In this document: one piece after another, positions 23,701-35,700 of the stretch
Layout of the letters: the number at the start of each line of letters is the position of its first letter
How positions within the stretch are numbered: position 1 is the first letter of the stretch
DNA from: Apoda limacodes
Taxonomy: Eukaryota; Arthropoda; Insecta; Lepidoptera; Limacodidae
Assembly: GCA_946406115.1 (NCBI GenBank)
Contig: OX291551.1
Coordinates: forward strand, 1,860,001-1,924,000
Reading direction: 5' to 3'
DNA: 64,000 bases
Translations under genes and position numbers: made by a program
Notes under the pieces: model-generated
Databases searched by the model: none
Told to the model about the DNA's origin: nothing
What the model saw: only the letters and a program-made list of their open reading frames with translations

Positions 23701-26700
23701 TTCAAGGGGCGCCCCCTTACGATGCACATCAGCGCTCACCTACACTAGCTAACCAGCCAAAATAGTAAAACCCTACTAACGCCGCTAAGGATGGACATGG
23801 ATTACACATAGTAATTACTTTATATCTTGGCAGACCTAGTTCTTTAGTGGGCTATACAATTATTATGGCTGGTATAATTTTAGTTCCCACTTCAACTTTT
23901 ATAGAAGACTTGTCTTTACCTAGCTGGAATTATCCTAGAAACAAGGTCCGTCGACGTATTCCTTTCTACTGAGGTGATTGAAATTTTTTTCTACTATAAA
24001 TTTCTATCCGGCAAATAAGGCGAACTCGTCATTACGATGCTTTAACATTAATTTAGATAGTTTTAAAACACAACCTAAAGAATTTCACAACGCACATACT
24101 ATATAATAATTTGTAATATAAAAGGATTTACTTACCAGTAATGGTGGCACAATCTAGCTGTAGTTTAACCCCACGTGGTTAAAAAAGCGTAGACTATGGT
24201 TTTCTCCTCGGGCTGCGTTTCGACACTTTAACCAACGGCAATTGAATGTTCTGTATGTATGGTACCACGCACTTTTATCACCACTAACCCCTCTCTACCA
24301 ACGTTCTCACCCCACATTTCAAACACCCCCATCCTGTTTTTTATTCCGGACGGATTTCCGGCCTTTATTAACTTTAAGAAAAAAGAATATCTTTTAAGTA
24401 TAAAACTAGTTATTTCGGTTGGGGTACTATTATAGAGTCCTGGATTAATATTAACGGTCTAGGTAAAACGGCCTAATTATCCTTAATTAATAGAATCCCA
24501 ATAGAATATTAATATATCTAAATGTTCATAAAGTTCCAACAAACCCCGGGTCATTTCAAATAAACTAACACGTCATACCATTATACGAAATACATGAAAA
24601 TCAAGACAACTACCTTTTAAAATTGTTAGAATTTTTATTGTACGAGGCTACCCTAATGGTTGTTAAACGACTGACTGAGGTAAGTCTCGCGGGCGTTTTC
24701 AATATTATAAAAGTTCTAAGTAACTTAAACTTTCGCGGTTATATTCAACATTATAAAACTCCCAATCAGCGCTCTTAAAACTACCACCAATCACAGTACG
24801 TTCGAACAAAGTAATCAACGCTTGCTTTAAAACATGCTCTCTAATCACTATAGTTCCAAACAACACACCCAATCATAGTTAGCTTTAAACCATTCATTCT
24901 CGCGCCACAGGTTCAAAATTTTACGCAACTTTATTTGTCTAGAGTTCGAATTCATAAATCGGAATTTACTACCTACTTTTAGATTACTACCTACATTTAA
25001 CAATTAATTCCGTGTTGATGTCTACGATTCGTAGGTTCATAACTTAATATTTTACATTTTAGCCATTTGTACTTATATTTTGTTAGCTTTAAACCTTTCA
25101 TAAAATAAATCAACTTCTCATGTAATGTATAAAATTACTGAACTTGAATATTTGAACGCGCCATTCTAATTTAAAGATGCATTTTGCTATTGGTAGTACG
25201 TCCATTGAGAATTGTTTACTAATGAAAATCTTCGCGCTAAAACTTGAATAAAAACATTGTATTACGAAAATGTTAAGGCATAAATATGGTATCGTCACAA
25301 TGCTACTGTTATGAAATGAAGATAATTTTTACACGGCGGAAGTACAAAAATACCAATAACTTTTTATCTGCAACTGATGAAATAAAACACATTAAGTAAA
25401 ATAAGCATATTAATAAAAAAAAACGGGTTGCACTCCGGGAGTGCCGGCAGAAGTGAAAATATACTCGCTATGTACTTACCATCACTTCTTATCCATATTT
25501 ATTTATCAAAAATAATAACTTTTGTTTATTTACTTTTTTGACGTTGTATTTTTGACAGCTCAATCTGTCATAGAATTAAAATCCCATATCCAACCTCCCT
25601 GTACTACTCATAATCGCCATATACTAAAAATAAAAACTAACCTAATATAAATAAAGGTCACGTGTCCTAACGCGAGTGACATCTTACGAATTTTCGATCA
25701 GGACACGTGACCTAACGCGAGTTTAACAGTTTTTACCCATCACAAAAAAGAGCGCAGCGCCGCTAAAGAAGTTTTCACTTCAAAAAAAAAACGAAAAAAA
25801 TGATTTTGGCACATCTAGCCACTATTCTGGCCACTTATAAAAATCGTCTAGGTTTTTTCATATAAATACCTGAATTTTAATTGTTACTTGCTGTAATACC
25901 TATAATTATAATTTTAGACATATCACATAGCGCAATCAGATCCCAAACTAAACCAAGCTTGCATTATAAAAACCAGACAACGGATACAAATACTTATATA
26001 CTTTTTGTTTTGTAAATACATACATATCATACATAAATACATCCAGGCGCAAGACAAACACAAATGTTTATCACATAATTTTTTGTCTTATGTAGGAATC
26101 GAACCCACATCCTCTACGCAGCAGACGGCCACACTACCAACGAGGCTTCGAGGGAGTTCTTTGTAATGTTTGGAGGCGTATATTCCATTCCATGTCATTG
26201 TCTGAGTTAATTTAAATAATGAAACGAAAACAAAACACGCGCACTAAACTACCTACTGTAGGTATTTCAACGAAGGCGCAAGCAAGTACGAAACAAAAAG
26301 ATCTTGCCAATATAGGTGTAATCCAACACATTTCAATTGTTTGTTTTTCGGTCTTCCTTCGAACCGCCTTATCTCACTAATATGTAAGTGTAACACCGAT
26401 TTAGGTGAGCGCGGTGGTGGAGGTCGGGTCGGGCCAGTCGTTGCTCGCGCACACTGCGCGCGTGCAGTTCACCGTGCGCGCCGCCGGCCAGTACCTCGTG
26501 CACGTCACTATCGGTAGGTGATGTACACCTACACATACTCACTCACACACGCAAAGCGGCACAATTGACCCCTACAAAGGCTCAATTGAAGCAAGAGATT
26601 TAAGTTAAAGAAGAGTGTAAATGCAACTTGAATATTTTTATATATAAATTTGAAACATTTAAAACAATCAGTTTAGAATTATTTAGATTAATTATCTAGA

Positions 26701-29700
26701 AGGTATAGCATAATTTTATCTCCTTTACTAAAAAGTAATAGACGAATCAACTTAAAACTAAAATATTAGCCTTATTTTGCGTTTTCTTGTATGTTAAACA
26801 CTAGTTAGCAAAGTAAACAAAGTAAACCTCAGAAATATTAGAAAAATCCTTACTCTCGTTTTAACGGCACAAAGCATGATACAATTGCCCCTCTGGTGCC
26901 AGTGACCCTTAAAATAAAAATAATAATCTCTCAAAATCAAACTCAAACTCTTTTATTCAAGTAGATTTTAAACAGCACTTTTGAGTCGTCAGTTTAATTA
27001 TTATTAATACGCTTTAAATTTTCTGCCGGTCCGGAATTATTTTAGACCGAGAAGAATCGGCAACTAACTAAGTAGTTAATCTTTTAAATTTTTTAACTTC
27101 ATATAAAAAATAAAACAAAACTAAAACAACTGAACAAAAATAATGGCACGTGCTACCATGAAATTTGATATTTTTGAGCTCACGTGCGTTTCTACGCAAT
27201 TATAAAACAGTATATTCCACAGGACGGATTGCTTACATTAATAAATGAATGAAGAAGAAAATCTGGTTCGGGTACGCTAAATAACGTCATTTAATCAGTC
27301 TTTTGGCGAAATTTGTTTTTCTGATCTTCTTACTATGTAAGAAGGTCTCTAGAAGATTGGTCAGTTTTTCTTATTCTATTTCTGAGCATCTAAAAGAACA
27401 TCATTTCATAATTACTAACAATTGGTAATGGATCAATTCCTATGTCTAAAAAAATCTTTGAGTAATGGTCAACTGAAACGGTGCAACTGTCCCCAGCTAT
27501 TTCGCTTTAATTGTCCCCTAACAAAAAAAAACATCCCCAAAAAGTCCCCTAAATTTCAACTATAATTTTGGTATCTAAAGACACCAAGACGTTAGGGAAG
27601 TTAAGATAAAGACGAAAACTTACAAGCGGAAAGAGAATTAAGTAGTATTTTTCTTTATCTTCCTTAGTCAGTTTCCTTGGGCTTTCACTTTTTTCATTTC
27701 ACTATATATTTTAAATGGATCTGCGCGGGTAAAGGAGTTTTTATGTAAGGTCTTAAAACTTTAAAAATAAAACGAGCGGAGAACTTTGCGCTGAAATCAG
27801 ATCAGATCAGTTCACGTTGCGTTCACGAATCCGTCATAACACCCTGGCATGAACATTCTGGGGGGCGGAGTAGATCTATTCTTGAGATCTTGAGCCGGGC
27901 GGATAAAAACCATAACCCTTGGGCAGATCAGTTGGAAGTCTTGCTAGCTTGAGTACTGGCCGTTGCAGTGTGCCACTGGCTGTGTTTAATTCCACAATGC
28001 GGTTGACTCCGTACATCTTTCTCTGGTATAGTGCGGGTTATTCTTCCCATCTGCCATTGAAGTGGAGGTAGGTTGTCTTCCTTTAGATTACAAAGGCCAC
28101 TTGCAACGTCACGGACCACAAGTGTTGCGAGAGAGCTTGGATGAGCTGAATAAGGAAGTGGCCGACTATGAGCAGTTCAAGGTCTGATGGGTCAGAGGAA
28201 AGAGGGCAGAAGGGCCTTGAGTTAAGTGCAGCCTCGATTCGTGTTAATAGGGTAGAAAATTCCTCAAAGGTGAGTCATTGCTCATATACAATAGCTGTTT
28301 GGTAGATTCTACTGCGGTTTAGTGCAAACCTCCATACGAAGGAGCCGAAGGTGGGTTAAGCTACCATGTTACGTGCCGATTCGCAAGTTTCTGGGTATTT
28401 TAATCATTATTAGAGCCAAGAAAATTTTGAATATCAATGAGCTGATTAACAAACCGTTATCCATAAACAACTTATGTCAATTGTAAGTACCAATCTTTCT
28501 TAGGGCCTTCGTACGGCCCAGTTTTTAATATACAATTGCTGGTAGGCAGACGTGTGGTTCGGACCACTTTTTACATTTAATTACGCTACGTAACCAAACT
28601 TATTGCTGTGCGTAGCAAACTGCTATATATAACAAACAAATCGGTTGTTTGTTTTTCTGTCTGCTTGTTTTATGTTTATCTTTTTTTTGTGTGAAATTTT
28701 AATTATAGAAAATGACGTCATCGGTGAAAGAACACAAGGCTATCTTAACCATTTTAGTGAGATAGTTCTTCAGCGCGGTGGGATTAATTAAAAGGGAGGA
28801 TAGGGTGCACAGTTTCCGACAAGAGTCAGTGAATTGGATCAGGCTTATCATCAGGTTCTCTTATCGATAACGGATGACGAAACAATTTTGCAAGCAGCTT
28901 GCTCAGATTATGACTTTTGTGTGTCAGCAGTGGACGAGATTAACGAGGCTGTGTCCAAATTAAAGGCTACCCCGCAGCCGGCAAGTAGGAAAAAGGTTTC
29001 GGAACAAAAATGCATCGAACGGTTGCCAACCCTGGATATTCCTCATTTAAGCGGATCATTGAATGAGTGGACTAATTTGGTCACACTTTTTGGTAGCACT
29101 GTACATCGGCGAACTGACTTATCCAACTCACAAAAATTAAGTTACCTTTTAACGTCGATCAGGGGTGACCCCTTTTTGGACACCACCAATGTCAACTACA
29201 GTATAGCAAGGGGGTTATTGAACCTGTTTATAAACGAACGCCACTCTGCTAAATTGCCATAAAATTTAGTCAGGTCTAAATTTGGTAAGGAAGAAGGAAC
29301 CCTCTAAATAACCATCACAGTTTTTTTTTTTTTTTTTTTTTTTTAATACCACTAAGGTGGCAAACAAGCCTACGGTCCGCCTGATGGCAAGCGGTCACCG
29401 CAGCCTATGGACGCTTGCAACACCAGGGGCATCAATCGCGCGTTACCGACCCTTCAGAAATCTAATAACTTCTTTTTTGAAGAACCCCATACTGTAGTCC
29501 TTAGAGAAAACCTTGGCAGGGAGCTCATTCCACAACCCAAGGGTTCGCGGGAGGAAGTTTCTCTGAAACCGCACTGTTCGCGACCATTTTGGTTCCAAAG
29601 TGTGAGAATGAATTCCCTGTCGATGGCGAGCGGTGCGATGGTAGAAAGTAGCCGTGGGCATCATTTCGAACAATTCCTCAGAACACAATCCATTGTACAA

Positions 29701-32700
29701 GCGATAGAACACACACAGGGAGGCAAAGTCTCTCCTCAGACTTAAGGGCTCGATACCGCAAGTGAGTTTGGGATCGTCGACAATTCTCACAGCCCGTCGT
29801 TGAACCGAGTCAAAAGGGCCAAGCTGGTATCCGGGTGCACCCGCCCAGAGATGGCAGCAGTACTCCATATGGGGCCGGAAGTAGCAACCTTTGCCCCGAC
29901 GTGAAGTACTGCTTCGCTCTGTTGAGTACACCAAGTTTTTTGGACGCCAGCTTTACCTTGTCTAGCAAATGATCTCGGAACTGAACATCGCTGGAGATGT
30001 CAACGCCAAGGATCCCAATGCTTTTAGAGATGGAGAGGGGAGTGTTCTGGAATTGTGGGACTACAGTGAATGGGGTTTTCTTAGCGGTGAACGCGCAGAC
30101 TTGTGTCTTTGAAGGGTTGAATCGGACCAAGTTTTCCCGCCCCCAGTCAGAGATCTTGGACAGACCGATCTCGATTTGAGACACAAGTTCTTCACGCTTT
30201 TCCTCCACAACGGAACGTGGGATGCTTGCACGGCCCGTGTAATAAGCGTCTCCAGTACTGTCATCTGCATAGCAATGTATGTTGTTGATGTCCAACATAT
30301 CATTGATGTGCAGTAGAAACAGCGTAGGAGACAGCGCAGAGCCTTGCGGGACACCAGCATTAATGTCCATGCTATCAGAGCAACTACCGTCAACTACGGC
30401 TCGTATGCTTCTGCCGGACAAAAAGCTAGCCACCCATTTGCACAAACCCTCGGGCACTCCGTAAGAAGGCAACTTCGATAGAAGACCCCGGTGCCAGACC
30501 CGATCGAACGCCTTCGCTATGTCTAGGCTACATGCCAATGCCTCCCCCTGACTCTCAATGGCTAGTGCCCATCGGTGTGTGAGATACACTAGAAGGTCAC
30601 CAGTTGAGCGACCGTGGCGAAAGCCATATTGACGGTCACTGATCAGGTCGTGTTTTTCTAGGTATCTCAAAAGCTGTGTGTTGATCACCCGCTCCATCAC
30701 CTTGGAGTGAAGAGAGGTTATAGCGATAGGCCTGTAATTCGATGGATCTGATCTATCGCCCTTTTTGGGCACCGGGTGCACATTTGCAGTCTTCCATGAA
30801 GACGGAAATTGCCTAGTGTGGTAGAAAAGCGTGAAGAGGCGCGTGAGTACAGGACATAACTCAGGAGCACACTGCTTAAGCACCACTGCTGGTATGCTGT
30901 CTGGCCCACTCGACTTATGAACATCTAGGGAAAGCAACGCCCGCCGGACCTCGCGCTGTGTTATAGTGATTTCCGGCATGGTCTTACCGCACCACGGTAA
31001 AGTAGGTGGTACAGCGCCTTCGTCGTTCACATTCGAGTTAGAGGCAAAGAGACTGCCCAATAGATCGGCTTTCTCTTTTGCACTGTGGGCCAAGTCACCA
31101 TCGGTCTTTCGCAGTGGTGGTAATGACGACTGGCAGAAGTTCCCCTCGGCAGCTTTAGCAAGCGACCAGAAAGCACGACTCCCAGAAGGATAGCTCGCAA
31201 GTCGCCCACCTATTTTGCCGATGAATTGGAATTTTGCTCTGGCAGTTGCTTTCTTACTGAACCTCGAGGCAGCATTTAATTTGCGTTTTAACTCAGAAAT
31301 ATTCGGATCCTTATTATTACGAGCCGTGGTCCAAGCCTCATACGCAGTTTGCTTAAGAATTTTAGCTTCTCTGCAAGGCCTATTAAACCACGGTCGTTTT
31401 TTGACGCCGGCAGCTACTCGCAGGTTAGGAATGAAACATTCCATACCAGCGAGGATTGTCTCAGTGACTGCGGCTGCGCAGACGTCAGGATCTTCTGAGC
31501 TATAGCAGATCTGCCTCCACGGGTACGATGCATAAAATTCTCGCAATCCATCCCAGTCTGTCGACTTATAATGCCACACACGACGCCAATTAGTTGGCCC
31601 AGAAGGATCGGGTTGTGTGCATGACAATCGAGTCCGGATGAGACAGTGGTCCGAGGAGCCAAGAGGCGTATCCACTGAGACGGAGTATCCATCCGGACGT
31701 GTAGTCAGCAGAAGGTCCAGTAAGGAGCTTGTATGGTCCTCTATATCTGGTATTCTCGTTGGAGAAAGTACCAGCTGAGAGAATCCATAGGTCAGAGCAA
31801 ATTCATGAGCAGATATCCCTGCATAGTTATTGGTTCGAGACAGTGTCCTCACATTCTTCCTTAGGAGCAACGGCCTTAACCCCAGCCTGACAAAGTTTCT
31901 TAGCATGGACCAAATCTGCGGCAAGCTTGGCCACATCTTCCTCCTGCAAGCCTACAATTAGTTGCACATATGCATCTCGAATGGCATTTATCCTATCATC
32001 AAGCTGCACATACCAATGAAGTAGGCATGGTTGCAAGCCTCCAGCCAAAAAAGTTCTCGGTGTGGCCATTTTATATGAATGAACAAAACGAAAAATTATT
32101 TCTAGATAACTACACAAATATTTAAACACAGAATGAACAATTAAAACTAAATAGTATTGAATAAAAAAACAAAACGAATCTTATCTAAAACCTACAACAG
32201 AAATAAAGTGTTATGTCTTAATGTATGCCAACCCAGTAGAAGACCAGTTAAAAACAGTATCAAAACATTACTCTGGGTTGAAAAAGTGCCAAATACAATT
32301 TCAGGTTAGAATAAATATTATATGTAGGTAGGCACAATAAAAGTAAGCAAATGGTTGGTCGGTAACCACGCTCTGCTACCAAATTGTATATATAAATGGT
32401 TGAAATTCAGCAACTAGGTACCTAGGTACTTGCCTTGGTCCAAAAGTTTGTAGCACTAGCACTTTTTATATATTTCATATAACACAAAAACCTGTTATTT
32501 TTACTAGTGCAAGTACGCAATAATTAATAAATAAGCATCTTAATTTCAAATATACAAAAAACACAATCATCCGTCCGATTCACGCTCCGTGCGTGAGGTG
32601 TGCTCCAGATAGCAACGGTACAGAAGATGCGTGAGGCAGGAGTTAGATATGTGCGTAAGGCAACGGTTCTGTACCAAACTTTGTTTAACGACATTTCAAC

Positions 32701-35700
32701 AATGAGGTTGTATTGCGTTTGTATAGACAAAAATCAAGAACTATTTCATTACTTTCAGTCACAGTCCTTTTTTTTTACTACCTTTCTCGCTGTAGTTGAA
32801 AAATGAGCGGATTATGATCCTTGCACAAAGTGAGGAAGCAAAAAGTCTTACGACTTGCGCGCATTTAGATCAAATGACATTATTTTACAATATTATGAGG
32901 CAGAGGCTTGGCATTGCTAGCCCAAAATAGGCTACACATCCACTATAAATTGCACTGTGTCTGTAGGTGGCGTGGGTATCTGCGGCAGTCCCTTCCGTCG
33001 TTGGTTCGTGGGCGGTCGAGTAAGTGCTCGCCGCACGCGCGTGTCCCGCGCCGCGCCCGCGCTCGTGTGGTGCGCGGGCCGAGCACGCGCGCTGCATCTA
33101 CACCCGCGAGACGAGTACGACAACCCGGCGCCGCTCGCACACAACAACACAAAGGTAAGTGCTCGCTACTCTCTCTCTTTTGTTCTACTGAAATACGTTA
33201 CACTTTACAAATATAATTTAATACACTACTACACTACCCTACATAGATACAATTTATGTGCTTTTTAAACGTACATACATAAACCTACATAAAATTAAGA
33301 AGAAAATTAATTTACGTTTCAAGTTCGCATCTTCGCTGAGGTAATATTTAAAGAGTTGCACTTATAGTACTAAAGAGATAGAGTAGTTTTAGCCTGTTAC
33401 TAATAGTTATATATCTTACAAAAAGTGTTACATTTTAAATATAATTGTAATAAAAGTATCATACGAATTGGTTTGAAAGACGCTTTTAAATTCCACACCC
33501 TTCCTAAAAACGATTTAAAAATGAGAAAATCGATATTATTAGAACCAATAATACCTAAACAAACAGATTACTTAAATTCTGAAGAAAACTGCGTATAAGG
33601 TTTGGACCACGGCTCGTACTGATAAGGTTTCGAATATCTCTGAGCTAAAACGCAAATTAATTGCTGCTTTGAGGTTCAGTAAGAAAGCAACTGCAATAAC
33701 GAAATTCCAGTACATCGGAAAAATAGGTGGGCGACCTTTTAGCTATCCCTCTGGGAGTCGTGCTTTCTAGTCGCATGCTAAAGCTGCCGAAGGGAACTTT
33801 TGCCAGTCGTCGTTACCACCACTGCGAAAGACCGATGGTGACTTGGCCCATAGTGCTAAAGAGAAAGCCGATCTACTGGGAGTCTCTTTGCCTCAAACTC
33901 GACTATGAACGACGAAGGCGCTCAACCACCTACTATACCGTGGTGCGGTAAGACCACGCCCGAAATTTCCATAACCCAGCGGGAGGTCCGGCGAGCTTTG
34001 TTTTCTCTAGACGTTCATAAGTCAAATGGGCCAAGCTGGTATCCGGATGCACCCGCCCAGAGATGGCAGCGGCACTCCATTGGGGCCGAACTTCCTACTT
34101 GTAAAGCAGCAACCTTCGCTTGACTGGTGACCTTCTTGTGTATCTCACACACCGATGGGCACTACCCATTGAAAGTCAGGGGAGGCATTGGTCCGATACC
34201 GGAGTCTTCTATCGAAGTTGCCATTTTACGGAGTGCCCGGGGGTTTGTGCAAATGGGTAGCTTGCTTTTTGTCCGGCAGACGCATACGAACCGTAGTTGA
34301 CGGTAGTTGCTCTGATAGCATGGACATCAATGCTGGTGACCCGCAAGGCTCTGTGCTGTCTCCTACGCTGTTTCTAGTGCATATCAATGACATGTTGGCA
34401 CTCAACAACATACATTGCTATGCAGATGACAGTACTGGAGATGCTTATTACACGGGTCGTGCAAACATCCCTCGTGCCGTTGTGCAGGAAAAGCGTGGAG
34501 AACTGGTGTCTCAAAGCAACATCACTCTGTCCAAGGTCTCTGATTGGGGACGGGAAAACTAGGTCCGATTCAGTTTCGATATCATTTGCAAGGTGAAGCT
34601 GGCTTCCAAAAAAACTTGGTGTACTCAACAGAGCGAAGCAGTACTTCACGTCGTGGCAAGGTTGCTGCTTTACAAGTAGCAAGTTCGGCAGCATATGGAG
34701 TACCGCTGCCATCTATGGGTGCACCTGGATATTGGCTTGGCCCATTTGACTCGGTTCAGCGACGGGCTGTCAGAATTGTCGACGATCCCAAACTCACTTT
34801 CCGTATCGAGCCCTTAATTCTGAGGAGAGACTTTGCCTCCCTGTGTGTGTTCTACCGCTTGTACAATTGGATGAATTCTGAGGAATTGTTCGAAATGATG
34901 CCCACGGCTACCTTCTACCATCGCACCGCCCGCCATCGGCAGGGAATTCATTCTCGCACCTTAGAACCGAAATGGTCGCGTACAGTGCGGTTTCAGAGAA
35001 ACTTCCTCCCGCGAACGCTTGGGTTGTAGAATGAACTCCCTACCAAGGTTTTCTCTAAGGACTACAGCATGGGGTTCTTCAAGTAAGAAGTTTAAGTTAG
35101 AAGTTAGCAATTAAATTTTTGAAAGGTCGGCAAAGCATGAGTGATGCCCCTGGTGTTGCAGGCGTCCACAGGCTACGGTGACCGCTTATTGTCAGGCGGA
35201 TCGTAAGCTTGTTTGCCACCTTAGTGATTTAAAAAAAAAATGATATTTTTTGTTTATAGGATTTTGAGATTAAAATAAGCCGTTTAGGCGGCGAGGTGGA
35301 CGCGAAGCTGTCGTCGTCGGCCCAGTTCGAGTACGACTCGGTGAACGAGCGCGTGACGCTCTCTCTGATGTTCGAGCACGCCGGCGTGTACCGCGCGACC
35401 CTCTACTACGACGGCGGGCTGCTGCTCAACGGGGAGCTCGAGTGCATTGTGCTCACAGGTGGGCCACATTTGGTAGCTACTATAACAACTGGCCTTTGAT
35501 CGCAACCATGATACAATAGGTCACTACCTACCAGATAAAAGCTCCCTATAAAACTTCTTTACCTACCGCTGCAGGCCGTATCTTTCTTTTCAGTTATGAA
35601 TTAAGCTGGCTTTTCACTATAGCTTATATCCTCTCTTTTAATTTTTATTTATTTCAATACTTTTTAATGGGTCACTGAAAGAAGGTATCTTCCCTGAGAA

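Noticed and set aside
26085..26160. tRNA gene on the minus strand
   Set aside because: Box A/B-like sequence but no complete cloverleaf, and it continues into a SINE body shared with 12.6 kb.
28834..28836. Start codon for the gag-like frame
   Set aside because: The codon is TTG; the frame is an internal fragment without ATG.
32885..33152. Minus-strand Arg/Ala/Thr-rich ORFs
   Set aside because: Antisense shadows of the GC-rich exon 6.
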